NCBI GenBank assembly: GCA_018401435.1
Contig: JAGYJW010000007.1
Coordinates: forward strand, 62,001 to 126,000
From: Deltaproteobacteria bacterium
GTDB lineage: Bacteria > Myxococcota_A > UBA796 > UBA2385
Length of the DNA stretch: 64,000 nucleotides
Direction of reading: 5' to 3'
The notes beneath the pieces were generated by a model. It saw only the letters and a list, made by a program, of their open reading frames with translations. It searched no databases and was not told the DNA's origin. Numbering within the stretch: the first letter of the stretch is position 1; every line of letters begins with the position of its first letter. This document shows positions 26,024-34,603 of this stretch, piece by piece. The position numbers were made by a program, and so were the translations under genes.

Positions 26024-26587
26024 ATGTCCGATCCCGATGCCTCGGAGCGCCGCAGCCCCTTCGACAGCTTCCGCATCGAGGTGGACCCCGAACAGATCGA
26101 CGAGTCGGTCAAGCGCCTGACCGAAAAGGTGCGCACCTTCGTCGAACACGGCCGCTACACCAAGGTGCGCATCAAGTACAAGGGCCGGCCCATCCTGCGC
26201 GACATCCCCCTGGGGGTCTTCCTGGCCACCGAGGCGGTCACCTTCTGGTATGCCGGCCTGCTCAAGGCCCTGGTGGTCAACCTGGGGGCCCGGACCTTCA
26301 TCGAGGTGGAGTTCATCCACGAGGCCGACGAGAAGGTGCGCGAGGGCATCGATCTCTTCATGGCGGGTGAGGTGGAGGCCGCCGAGGCCGTCTACCGCGA
26401 GGCCCTGCGCATGAAGGCCGACGATCCCGCCGCCCTCTACAACCTGGGCATCTTGCTGCGGGTGACCGGCCGCCGCAAAGAGGCGATGGAGTGCCTGGAG
26501 AAGGCCGCCGCCGACGAGGGCTTCGTCGATCGCGAGAAGGCGCGCGAGGCGCTGGACAAGATGAGGCGCGGCCCCCGCAACCTCTGA
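26024..26587 (+). CDS. TPR-containing hypothetical protein
   Basis: A 187-residue cytoplasmic protein starting at ATG 26024. The N-terminal half (about 12-105: SFRIEVDPEQIDESVKRLTE, KVRIKYKGRPILRDIPLGVF) recalls the layout of DUF4342-type proteins, with a hydrophobic stretch at AVTFWYAGLLKALVVNLG. The C-terminal half is a pair of TPR-like helices (FMAGEVEAAEAVYREALRMK, AALYNLGILLRVTGRRKEAM). It stands between the FabL-like gene and a zincin-like lipoprotein on the same strand, each about 25-85 bp apart. Role unknown; TPRs suggest protein binding. Confidence 0.7.
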   Translation: MSDPDASERRSPFDSFRIEVDPEQIDESVKRLTEKVRTFVEHGRYTKVRIKYKGRPILRDIPLGVFLATEAVTFWYAGLLKALVVNLGARTFIEVEFIHEADEKVREGIDLFMAGEVEAAEAVYREALRMKADDPAALYNLGILLRVTGRRKEAMECLEKAAADEGFVDREKAREALDKMRRGPRNL

Positions 26588-26611
26588 CGGGCGGCGGGCT
26601 ATCCTGGCCCC

Positions 26612-28048
26612 ATGCGCCCTGGCTGCCCCCGTCCTGCCTTCGCCCTCGCCCTGGGGATGGGGGCGATCGCCTGTGGGCCCGCCCCCTGCCTGCCCGCCGA
26701 CGCGGTGGAGATCAGCGTGGCCTCGGGCACCCGCCCGGAGCTGAAGGCCGAGGTGGCCGCCGGCATCGCGGCCTACCGACGCTGGAGCGGCCAGCCCGCG
26801 CCCTGTCTGCGCTCCTTGACGGTGGAGTCCGAGCTGTGGGTGGCCGGCCTGCCCGCCGAAGGGCAGCTGATCGCCAGCGAGCGGCGGCTGCGCATTGGAC
26901 CCACCACCGAAGACGGCGCCCAGGTCACCCTGCACGAGCTCTGTCACCTCTGGGATGCCGATGCGGGCCGGCCTTCCGAAGACGCGACGCTGGGGGCGCG
27001 CTTGCCCCCGCTTCCGGAGAATCCGGCCTACCCCGGTCACTTTGACCGCAGACACGAGTCCTTTGCCCGTCTCTGCGCGATGGGGCCGGTCGATCCAGCC
27101 CTGGCCGGGGCCCGCCCGGACTGCGGCGACGCCGATCCTGCGCTGCTGGCCGAGATCGGCGCCCGGGTGTGGCCGGCGACCGCACCGGCCCTGCGGACCC
27201 TATCCGTGGAGAGGGTGGTTGAAGCGCAGGCGGTCCCCCTGGCGCCCCTGCTGGCCGGTGCCAGCCTGTTGCGGGCGGCCCCCTGCGGCGATCGTCTCTG
27301 CGCCCTGGTGCTGGGGGCCAGCCCCGACCTCTTGACCGAGGGCAGCTTCCCGGCACCTTGGGATCGCCTGGCCCTGGCCCTGCTGGTGATCGATCCTGCG
27401 GGGCCGACCCTGCTCCGGGGCCTGCCCGTGCCCCGCCGCGACGAGGCGGGCTGGTCCTTGTGGGGCGGGCCCGAGGGGGTGCTGCTGGTGGAGGCTGGCG
27501 AAGGCACCCGGGCCTGGTGGTTGCCCCGCCGAGGGGGCGCGCCCCAGGCCCGGTCGCTGCCCGCCTGCCGCCCGGGGCCAGCGTGGACGGGCGGGCCCGG
27601 GCCGCCGAGGCCTGGGTGGAGAGGCCCCTGGGCGCCGGTGCTCCATCGTGGTGAGATTGGGCACCTGGACCTCACTCACGGGGCGCTCACGCCCCTGGAG
27701 GATCGCCGGCTGCCAGAGTGGGGTCCCGGCGGCCTCCTGCGGAGCACCGCCTTGCCGCCCCACAGCCCGCCCCAGAGCCTCGCCTTGCAAGGTCCCGACG
27801 GCCCGCTGCTGTTGGCGCCCGGTCGGGGCACAAGCGCTGCGATTCCTCTCGAAAATGAAGAGCTGGCGCTTTTTGTCGAGGGGGTTGGCTGGTTGCGCCG
27901 CCGGGCCTCGGGGGACTGGCTGCGGGCTGCGGGCCCCTGCCTGGGACCGCAGCTGCCAGGCCCGGTGCTGTCCATCGGTGGGGGCCTCTGGACGGTGGAG
28001 GGGGGGCCCCGGGCCCCCGTGCTGCGCCCGCTGCCCCTGCCCGGCTGA
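26612..28048 (+). CDS. zincin-like lipoprotein
   Basis: A 478-residue predicted lipoprotein (signal peptide ending GAIAC). At about residue 108 it has VTLHELCHLWDAD, an HExxH zinc-protease motif, followed about 35 residues later by RHESFARLC, whose Glu could be the third ligand. The rest is beta-rich, possibly propeller-like, without known motifs. Between about 27560 and 27650 the open frame becomes Pro/Gly/Trp-rich while the next frame reads ASVDGRARAAEAWVERPL, so two compensating frame errors are possible. Metalloprotease activity is inferred from the motif only. Confidence 0.65.
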   Translation: MRPGCPRPAFALALGMGAIACGPAPCLPADAVEISVASGTRPELKAEVAAGIAAYRRWSGQPAPCLRSLTVESELWVAGLPAEGQLIASERRLRIGPTTEDGAQVTLHELCHLWDADAGRPSEDATLGARLPPLPENPAYPGHFDRRHESFARLCAMGPVDPALAGARPDCGDADPALLAEIGARVWPATAPALRTLSVERVVEAQAVPLAPLLAGASLLRAAPCGDRLCALVLGASPDLLTEGSFPAPWDRLALALLVIDPAGPTLLRGLPVPRRDEAGWSLWGGPEGVLLVEAGEGTRAWWLPRRGGAPQARSLPACRPGPAWTGGPGPPRPGWRGPWAPVLHRGEIGHLDLTHGALTPLEDRRLPEWGPGGLLRSTALPPHSPPQSLALQGPDGPLLLAPGRGTSAAIPLENEELALFVEGVGWLRRRASGDWLRAAGPCLGPQLPGPVLSIGGGLWTVEGGPRAPVLRPLPLPG

Positions 28049-28089
28049 GGGGCGGCATCCCCTGGGCGATCCAGGGTCTGCGGTCCGGC

Positions 28090-28575
28090 TCAGCTGAAGT
28101 TGCACCAGTCATAGAGCAGGTCGGGGGCCGGCTCGAAGTCCTCGCTGGCGTAAAGCTGCTGGGCGACGTGGTTGTCGGCCCGCACATGCAGGTAGATATA
28201 GCAGCAGTCCAGGCGGGCGCCGACCGCTTTGACCCCAGCCACCAGGGCCCGCGCGAGGCCGCGGCCCCGGGCGGCGGGGCTGACATAGAGGTCGTCGATG
28301 CACAGCTGAACCCCGTCTTCTGCGGGGGCGCACATGCGTTGCACCATCACGAAAGCAAGCACGAAGCCTTCATCTTCGATGAGCAGCGTAAAGGCGGGAC
28401 CCGGCCAGGCCAGGAAGCGGCAGATGCCGGCCTGCAGGCGCGGGGGTTGGCTGGCCCACTCGGCGGCGCCCAGCTCGGCCACCAGCCGGGCCACCGCCGG
28501 ACCATCCGCCGGCCGCCCCAGGCGCAGGGCCGGGTGCAGCCGCGCCAGCAGCGGATCCTCTGCCGCAGGGTCCAA
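28090..28575 (-). CDS. GNAT family N-acetyltransferase
   Basis: A 161-residue GNAT enzyme. The acetyl-CoA binding segment is LYVSPAARGRGLARALVAG (the R-x-x-G-x-G/A loop) at about 93-112, preceded by the beta4 strand VQLCIDDLY. The C-terminal part is YIYLHVRADNHVAQQLYASE. The substrate cannot be told. I use the TTG at 28575 because the frame has a stop a little upstream and no ATG or GTG between. It diverges from the SDR gene at 28686. Confidence 0.82.
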   Translation of the reverse strand: MDPAAEDPLLARLHPALRLGRPADGPAVARLVAELGAAEWASQPPRLQAGICRFLAWPGPAFTLLIEDEGFVLAFVMVQRMCAPAEDGVQLCIDDLYVSPAARGRGLARALVAGVKAVGARLDCCYIYLHVRADNHVAQQLYASEDFEPAPDLLYDWCNFS

Positions 28576-28685
28576 GGGGCGCAGCCAGGGCGGGGGCAGG
28601 TGGGGGTCCAGCGCGGCCTCTGGGGGGACGGGACGGTCGAGGCTCTATCTGCCGTGATAGCCCCAGGTCCAGCCCTGGAGTCTCC

Positions 28686-29477
28686 GTGTCCGACCGCAGC
28701 AGCCTCTCTGACAAGCACGCCCTCGTCTGCGGCGCCAGCGCCGGCATCGGCCGGGCGACCGCCCTGGCCCTGGCTGCCCAGGGCGCACGGGTCACCGTCC
28801 TGGCCCGGCGCGCCGATCGCCTGGAGGCCCTCATCCCCGCCCTCCTGGACGCGGGGGCGGCCAGCGCCCGGGCCCTCACCGCGGACCTCGATGATCGCGC
28901 CGACCTCGCCCAACGCATCGAGAGCCTGCTGGCCCTGGCCGGCCCGGTGCACATCCTCATCAACAATGCCGGCGGCCCCCCCGGCGGCCCCTTGCTGCAG
29001 GCCACCGAAGAGGCCTTGCTGACCGCCTTGGGACGCCACCTGCTGGCCAGCCACCTGCTCGCCCAGAAGCTCGTCCCCGGCATGGTAGAGGCCGGCTGGG
29101 GCCGCATCGTCAACATCATCAGCACCTCGGTCTATGAGCCCATCGCGGGCCTGGGGGTGAGCAATACCACCCGCGGCGCCATGGCCTCCTGGGCCAAGTC
29201 CCTGGCCAACGAGCTGCCCCCGGGCGTCACCATCAACAATGTGCTGCCGGGCTTCACCGACACCGAGCGCCTGTCCTCCCTGGCCGAGGCCCGGGCGACC
29301 AGCGCCGGCAGCACCGCCGACGCGATTCGTGCCGACTGGCTGGCGGGCGTCCCCGAGGGTCGCTTGATTCGCGCCGAAGAGACGGCCGCGGCCGTGGCCT
29401 TCCTCGTGTCTCCAGCAGCCGGTGCCATCCGCGGCGTGAGCCTGCAGGTGGACGGCGGCCGCATGCGCAGCATCTGA
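28686..29477 (+). CDS. SDR family oxidoreductase with atypical active site
   Basis: A 263-residue SDR starting at GTG 28686. Cofactor motif GASAGIG near residue 17, ILINNAGG near 93. The usual SYK triad is altered: after IVNIISTSVYEP the expected YxxxK is GVSNTTRGAM, so an Asn/Arg pair replaces Tyr and Lys. This variant is common in a FabG-like subgroup. A C-terminal LQVDGG is present. First of four closely spaced plus-strand genes (SDR, LLM oxidoreductase, asparaginase II, VOC protein). Substrate unknown. Confidence 0.82.
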   Translation: MSDRSSLSDKHALVCGASAGIGRATALALAAQGARVTVLARRADRLEALIPALLDAGAASARALTADLDDRADLAQRIESLLALAGPVHILINNAGGPPGGPLLQATEEALLTALGRHLLASHLLAQKLVPGMVEAGWGRIVNIISTSVYEPIAGLGVSNTTRGAMASWAKSLANELPPGVTINNVLPGFTDTERLSSLAEARATSAGSTADAIRADWLAGVPEGRLIRAEETAAAVAFLVSPAAGAIRGVSLQVDGGRMRSI

Positions 29478-29503
29478 CAGCAGCATCTCCCCCAGGGGGC
29501 CCC

Positions 29504-30742
29504 ATGGACTACGACGTCTTCTTCTCCATCAGCCAGACGCCGGTGGACGGCCGCACCCCAAGCGAAGCGGAGATGTTCCGCAACTTCTTCGACCAGGTGA
29601 AGGCAGCGGACGCCCTGGGCTACGACACGGCCTGGGTGGCCCAGAGCCACCTGTCCACCCAGGTGCAGAAGGCCCACGACCACCCCGTCGTGCCCCACTG
29701 GCAGGGGGAGATCGGCCTCAACAACGACATCTATCAGCTGGCCCACAAGGTGTTCTCCTGCACCCGTCGCATCGAGGTGGGCAGCGCGGTCAGCAATATC
29801 GTCTGTGCGGGCGGGCCCATGGCCCACGCCGAGCGGGTGGCGGCATTCGCGTCTCTACATGGCATGGACCCGACCGAATTCCGGCGCCTGCGCATCGGCT
29901 TCTCTGCCGGTCGCTTCGAGTTCATGAACCGCGCCTATGGGGTGGTGCCGCGGGATGCCGTCGAGGCCGCCGCCTGGCCGGCCCTGCGGGGGCAGGTCTT
30001 TGCCGAGGCCTGTGAGCTCTTCTTGCGCCTGCTCCGGGGCGATGTGTTGGCCTCCTCCGACCTCATGCCCACGGTGCTCACCCGGGACCTCTTCCGATCG
30101 GATGCAGACTGGGAGAAGGTGACCCAGGCCGCCCGGCAGGCCGGGCGCTTGCAGGGCGACACCGTGCCCATTCCCAGCCGCTGGTCCTTTGATGTGTTGC
30201 AGGTCATCCCCAAGGACTGGCGCCGCGAGCTGGTGGACCTGGTGATCGGCAGCCACGACCCCGTCCTGCAAGAGCGGGTCAACCAGTGGATGCCCGTCAA
30301 GGTCTTCAACCTCAGCATCACCCAACCCAAGGTGATCGACGAGACGCACGCGCGCATGGCGCGGGCCTACCACCCCGATGGCGGCCCCTGGAAGCGCGCC
30401 CACATGCCGCGCACCGTCATGGTCTTCCTCAATGACGAGGCCGGCCTGACCCCCGCCAGCCGCAGCGCAGCGGCCCAGGTCGAGGCCCAGGCGGCCCTGG
30501 GCGCCTACTGGACCGCGCTCGAGGGCACCCTGGACCCCAAGAAGGTCGAGCGCGCCGCCGACAACGCCGTCATCGGCAACGCCGACGAGGTGGCGGAACA
30601 GATCGCCGCGCGCTTCCACCCCGACGATGTGCTGATGCTCTGGTTCGACTTCTTCAACCACGACAGCGACCGGGTGATCCGCAATATGCGGGCATTCAAA
30701 GAGAAGGTTGAGCCTATCGTATCCGAGCGGGTGGGCCGATGA
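29504..30742 (+). CDS. LLM class flavin-dependent oxidoreductase
   Basis: A 412-residue luciferase-like (LLM) family protein, a TIM barrel using reduced FMN or F420. Seen: ALGYDTAWVAQSHL, IEVGSAVSNIV, HAERVAAFASLHG and RRLRIGFSAGRFEFMNRAYG. The C-terminal NADEVAEQIAARFHPDDVLM is the usual LLM closing segment. It is longer than typical LLM monooxygenases (about 340) because of a central insert. The stop overlaps the asparaginase ATG (ATGA), so the two are coupled. Substrate unknown. Confidence 0.8.
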   Translation: MDYDVFFSISQTPVDGRTPSEAEMFRNFFDQVKAADALGYDTAWVAQSHLSTQVQKAHDHPVVPHWQGEIGLNNDIYQLAHKVFSCTRRIEVGSAVSNIVCAGGPMAHAERVAAFASLHGMDPTEFRRLRIGFSAGRFEFMNRAYGVVPRDAVEAAAWPALRGQVFAEACELFLRLLRGDVLASSDLMPTVLTRDLFRSDADWEKVTQAARQAGRLQGDTVPIPSRWSFDVLQVIPKDWRRELVDLVIGSHDPVLQERVNQWMPVKVFNLSITQPKVIDETHARMARAYHPDGGPWKRAHMPRTVMVFLNDEAGLTPASRSAAAQVEAQAALGAYWTALEGTLDPKKVERAADNAVIGNADEVAEQIAARFHPDDVLMLWFDFFNHDSDRVIRNMRAFKEKVEPIVSERVGR

Positions 30743-31878
30743 GCGCGCGGGGCCCCACCGGCTGGACCGGTCCGGGTGGGCGCATCTTCCCCCGCAGCCC
30801 CCTGGGCGAGCAGGAGGCGGGCATTCCCACCGGGCGGGACGTGCCTTGGGAGCCCCTGGTGGACTACCGGCGCTCCGGCGTCAGCGAGACCACCATCCAC
30901 GGGGCGGTGGCCTGGGCCCACGGCGGCGAGGTGGTGCACGCCTTTGGCGGCAATGTGCTCTGTTATGGCCGGTCGATGATGAAGCCCTTGATGATCAAGG
31001 TCTTCGTCGATCTGCTCGATGATCTCAGCTGGGAGCAGCGGGCGATCAGCGTGGCCAGCCACAATGGCACGCCCGAACATGTCGCCGCCGCCCAGAGCAT
31101 CCTGATGCCCGATGAGTGGGGCCTGATGCAGACCCCCCTGGACGTGCCCCTGGTGCAATTCGGCCGTCAGGTACGCCGCCCGCGGCGCTGGTACCACTGC
31201 TGTTCTGGAGAGCACGCCGCCATCCTCTTGGGTTGTCGCAGAAAGGGGTGGTCGCGGGCTGGTTATATGTTGCCCGGTCACCCTTTCTTTGCGGCCTGGA
31301 TGGACGTGATGCGGCGGGACCTGGGTGCAGACTGGTCGCCCTTGCGCGTGGCCCGGGACGGCTGTGGCCTGCCCACGGTATCCAGTACGGTGAGCGAGCT
31401 TGCGGTGATCTTCAGCAAGCTCGCCCAGCGCAGAGACGAAGACTGGATCTGGGAGGCCATGACCCGAAACCCCGACCTGGTGGGCGGCTTCAACCGGCTG
31501 GACAGCACCATCCTCAAGGCGGGTGAGGGCCGGGTGCTGGCCAAGGAGGGGGCCGACGGCCTGTTGGGCCTGGCCATCGAGCACCCGGACTACCCCGAGG
31601 GCCTGGGGGTGGTCATCAAGATTGCCCATGGCTGGAATGCCCAGGCAACCTGGTATATTGCCCGAGGCATCCTGGGCAGCCTGGGCTTCGAGCTGCGCAA
31701 CCCCTACAAGCTGCACCGGCAGAAGGCCTTCCTGGTGCCCGGCGTGGTGCCCGCCGATCGCCTGGCCGCCTTGGAGCAGACCCCCACCTGGGATGCCTGG
31801 GACCCCGACATCGAGCGCTACCAATATGACTGGCGGGCCTATGCGGGCCCGGGGGGCGGCGGGCGCGGCCCCAGCTGA
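30739..31878 (+). CDS. asparaginase II family protein
   Basis: A 379-residue protein of the asparaginase II family (the Rhizobium etli AnsA type, unrelated to E. coli AnsB). Seen: DYRRSGVSETTIHGAVAWA, GRSMMKPLMIK, VASHNGTPEHVAAA, CCSGEHAAILLGC, GYMLPGHPFFAAW, VARDGCGLPTVSS and VLAKEGADGLLGLA. The conserved CSGKH is CSGEH, a change from Lys to Glu in a likely catalytic region. So it may act on something other than asparagine or be inactive. Coupled by ATGA overlap to the LLM gene upstream. Confidence 0.8.
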   Translation: MSARGPTGWTGPGGRIFPRSPLGEQEAGIPTGRDVPWEPLVDYRRSGVSETTIHGAVAWAHGGEVVHAFGGNVLCYGRSMMKPLMIKVFVDLLDDLSWEQRAISVASHNGTPEHVAAAQSILMPDEWGLMQTPLDVPLVQFGRQVRRPRRWYHCCSGEHAAILLGCRRKGWSRAGYMLPGHPFFAAWMDVMRRDLGADWSPLRVARDGCGLPTVSSTVSELAVIFSKLAQRRDEDWIWEAMTRNPDLVGGFNRLDSTILKAGEGRVLAKEGADGLLGLAIEHPDYPEGLGVVIKIAHGWNAQATWYIARGILGSLGFELRNPYKLHRQKAFLVPGVVPADRLAALEQTPTWDAWDPDIERYQYDWRAYAGPGGGGRGPS

Positions 31879-31934
31879 GGGGCCACCTGCGGCAGCATCG
31901 CGGCAAGAGCTGGAGACGACCAAGCGGAGCCAGC

Positions 31935-32378
31935 ATGTCCATCCACGCGTGCTACCCCTATCTGCGCGTCTCGGACGCCCCTGCCGCCATCGCCTTCTAT
32001 GCGCAGGTCTTTGGCGCCACGGAGCGCTTTCGCCTGGTGGACCCCAGCGACGGGCGCATCGGCCACGCGGAGCTTGTCTTGGCGCCAGGCATCGTGATCA
32101 TGCTGTCGGCGGAGTACCCAGAGATGGGCATGGTCGGCCCCAGCGGCAAGCCCGGCCTGTCCATGCACCTGCATGTGGACGACTGCGACGCCGTCTTCGC
32201 GCGGGCCCGGGTCGCCGGCGCCACCATCCTGCGGCCCCCTGCGGACCCGGTCCACGGGGAACGCAGCGGCAGCTTCGTGGATCCCTTTGGCCACGAGTGG
32301 ATGGTGGGCCACAGCATCGAAGAGGTGCCCGAAGAGGCGATGCAGGCCCGCTGGGACGCGCTGGTGAAGGGGGGCTGA
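31935..32378 (+). CDS. VOC family (glyoxalase/PhnB-like) protein
   Basis: A 147-residue vicinal-oxygen-chelate fold protein. Seen: the beta-alpha-beta unit YLRVSDAPAAIAFYAQVFGA, GHAELVLAPGIVIML, MHLHVDDCDAVFARARVAGA and SGSFVDPFGHEWMVGH. The last His-containing strand is as in PhnB/glyoxalase-like proteins. Metal ligands are partly present (GHAEL, HLHVDD, DPFGHEW). Function could be a lyase, dioxygenase or resistance protein. Last of the SDR-LLM-asparaginase group, 57 bp after asparaginase. Confidence 0.8.
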   Translation: MSIHACYPYLRVSDAPAAIAFYAQVFGATERFRLVDPSDGRIGHAELVLAPGIVIMLSAEYPEMGMVGPSGKPGLSMHLHVDDCDAVFARARVAGATILRPPADPVHGERSGSFVDPFGHEWMVGHSIEEVPEEAMQARWDALVKGG

Positions 32379-32460
32379 ACGCGCACCGGCGCATGCGGCT
32401 CTCGCGCCTCCCCAAAGCAGGCGGGCGACCGGCGAGGGCAGCGCCGCAAGGGGGGCGGCC

Positions 32461-33057
32461 CTACTCAGTCACCAGGAAGCCTCCGGCGAACCAGGCCCGG
32501 TGCGGCCCCTCCAGGATGAGGCTGTGCACGTCGATCACGTCGCCCGGCGGCAGGGCTCGGACCTGGGCTGGGGCGCTCTGCAGCTGGTCGCCATCCCGCA
32601 GCACCAGCATCTGTCCGTCCGACAGGGCGCCTGCCCGCACCCACTCCCCCGTCTCTGCATCGGCGAAGCGGTGGCTGGGGGTGCTGCTCACCGTCTCGGC
32701 ACCCGCCTGGATTGTGATCAGCTCCTTGCCAAAGCTATCCCAACGGAAGGCCACCCGCGCGGGCAGCTGCTGGCCGCTGCTGCGATCCACCGCCCAGACG
32801 GTGTCTCCGGTGCCCAGGTGGTTGATGGGCACATCGCCCTTGGGCGTGGCCACCAGCGTCTCGCCGGGAAAGCAGCGGGGCGGCTGCGGGCTGCCCTCCA
32901 GCGCGTCGAGGCTGAAGGCCAGGGCGCCGGTCGCGCTCTGGGCGGCCATGGCGGCGGCGAGATGGCCCCAGGTGGACCCGGCCGAGGAGGGCGTCCTCGC
33001 TGGCGGAGCGGGGTGGGCGCAGGACAGGCTCAGGAGCAGGATCGGGATCAGGCGCAT
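32461..33057 (-). CDS. lipoprotein with Hint (Hedgehog/intein-like) domain
   Basis: A 198-residue predicted lipoprotein (signal peptide ending LLSLSC) whose mature part is mainly a Hint domain. Seen: RCFPGETLVATPKG with the nucleophilic Cys, then the PINHLGTGDTVWAVD strand, VSSTPSHRFADAETGEWVRA with the block B T-x-x-H, and VIDVHSLILEGPHRAWFAGG as block F. The final His-Asn of inteins is absent, and nothing follows the domain. Hint domains normally cleave or splice a linked chain, as in polymorphic toxins and Hedgehog. Here it would sit on the envelope with no evident passenger, so a self-processing or structural role is open. Confidence 0.78.
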   Translation of the reverse strand: MRLIPILLLSLSCAHPAPPARTPSSAGSTWGHLAAAMAAQSATGALAFSLDALEGSPQPPRCFPGETLVATPKGDVPINHLGTGDTVWAVDRSSGQQLPARVAFRWDSFGKELITIQAGAETVSSTPSHRFADAETGEWVRAGALSDGQMLVLRDGDQLQSAPAQVRALPPGDVIDVHSLILEGPHRAWFAGGFLVTE

Positions 33058-33133
33058 GAGGCCCTCTACCGGGCCAAGCGGGCGGTGGCCGGTCCGCTGC
33101 GGCGTTAGCGGAGCCCACGGCCCCGGAGCACCC

Positions 33134-34603
33134 ATGGCGAGGCGCGATCCCCGGGACCCTGAACTTCATCGGCAGGCGCTTCAGCCCCGCCGCCGGCGAC
33201 GCGCCTGGCTGGAGAACCTCAACCCGGCCACGGGCCGGCTGATCTCGCGCATCGCCCGGTCGGGCTCCGAAGACGTCGATCGGGCCTGCGCGGCAGCTGC
33301 GTCGGCCCGCAAGCCCTGGGGCGACACCCCCGTCCTGGAGCGCGCCCGCCTGCTCGACGCCATCGCCGAGGGCATCCAGGCCCGCTTCGACGAGTTCGCC
33401 CGCACCGAGAGCGAAGACCAGGGCAAGCCGGTCAGCCTCGCCCGCAGCATCGACATCCCCCGGGCCATCGCCAACTTCCGCTTCTTTGCCGGCGCGGTGC
33501 GCCATGACGAGACGGGATGCCACGAGATGCACGGCCAGGGCGGGACCGGGGCCCTGAACTACAGCCTGCGGCGGCCGGTGGGGGTGGCCGCGCTGATCAC
33601 GCCCTGGAACCTGCCCTTGTACCTGTTGACCTGGAAGGTGGCCCCGGCCCTGGCCTGTGGCAACCCGGTGGTCTGCAAACCCAGCGAGCTGACCCCGCGC
33701 ACGGCCACCCTGCTGGCCGAGGTCATCGACGAGGTGGGCCTGCCCGATGGCGCCTTCAACCTGGTGCATGGGTTGGGTCCCGAGGTGGGCGCCCCGCTCA
33801 CGGCGCATCCCCAGGTGGCCCTGGTGTCCTTCACCGGGGGCACGGCCACGGGCGAGCGGGTGGCGGCGGCGGCGGCGCCGGGCTTCAAGAAGCTCAGCCT
33901 GGAGCTGGGCGGCAAGAACGCGACCCTGGTCTTTGCCGACTGCGACTTCGATCAGGCGGTGGAAGGCGCGGCCCGGGCGGCTTTTGCCAACCAGGGCGAG
34001 ATCTGCCTGTGCGGCAGCCGCATCCTGGTGGAGCGGTCCATCCACGACCGCTTCGTGGATGCGCTGGTGGCGCGGGTCTCGGCCTTGCGGGTGGGGGATC
34101 CCGCCTCCCCGGACACCGATATGGGCGCGCTGGTGAGCGCAGCGCACCGCGACAAGGTGGAGGGCTACCTGCGCCTGGCGGTGGAAGAAGGCGGCCGCCT
34201 GCGCTGCGGGGGCCAGCGGCCGTCCCTGAATCCGCCCCTGGACGGTGGCTTCTTCTTGCAGCCCGCCGTGATCACCGATCTGGCGCCCAGCTGCCGCACC
34301 GCCACCGAAGAGATATTTGGGCCCGTGGTGACGGTGCACCCCTTCGACACCGAAGCCGAGGCGTTGAATGCGGCGAATGGGGTGCGCTACGGCCTCTCTG
34401 CATCCTTGTGGACCACCGATCTGCGCCGGGCCCACCGCCTTTCGGCCGCCCTCGACACGGGCATGGTCTGGGTCAATACCTGGCTGCTGCGGGATCTTCG
34501 CGTGCCTTTCGGCGGGGTGAAGGACAGCGGGGTGGGGCGAGAAGGAGGCAGGTTCTCCCTGGATTTCTACAGCGATATGAAGAATGTCTGCATTCAGCTC
34601 TGA
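33134..34603 (+). CDS. aldehyde dehydrogenase, 2-aminomuconate-semialdehyde-type
   Basis: NAD-dependent aldehyde dehydrogenase, about 489 residues. Seen: WLENLNPATG, ITPWNLPLYLLTWKVAPAL, KPSELTP, SFTGGTATG, LELGGKNATLVF with the general-base Glu, and FANQGEICLCGSRILVE with the nucleophilic Cys in a NQGEICLCGSR context. That context is typical of AmnC/ALDH8A1-like enzymes oxidising 2-aminomuconate 6-semialdehyde. The extreme N-terminus is doubtful: from ATG 33134 the frame is Arg-rich, while the next frame reads TLNFIGRRFSPAAGDA, the expected ALDH start. So a frame change near 33200 is likely. Together with kynA, kynB and amn genes in the window it suggests tryptophan or aminophenol breakdown. 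Confidence 0.85.
   Translation: MARRDPRDPELHRQALQPRRRRRAWLENLNPATGRLISRIARSGSEDVDRACAAAASARKPWGDTPVLERARLLDAIAEGIQARFDEFARTESEDQGKPVSLARSIDIPRAIANFRFFAGAVRHDETGCHEMHGQGGTGALNYSLRRPVGVAALITPWNLPLYLLTWKVAPALACGNPVVCKPSELTPRTATLLAEVIDEVGLPDGAFNLVHGLGPEVGAPLTAHPQVALVSFTGGTATGERVAAAAAPGFKKLSLELGGKNATLVFADCDFDQAVEGAARAAFANQGEICLCGSRILVERSIHDRFVDALVARVSALRVGDPASPDTDMGALVSAAHRDKVEGYLRLAVEEGGRLRCGGQRPSLNPPLDGGFFLQPAVITDLAPSCRTATEEIFGPVVTVHPFDTEAEALNAANGVRYGLSASLWTTDLRRAHRLSAALDTGMVWVNTWLLRDLRVPFGGVKDSGVGREGGRFSLDFYSDMKNVCIQL

Noticed and set aside
31523..34603. One 1,026-residue protein ending in aldehyde dehydrogenase
   Set aside because: The first half is shadow of the asparaginase and VOC genes and of the opposite-strand Hint gene; only the last 490 codons are real.
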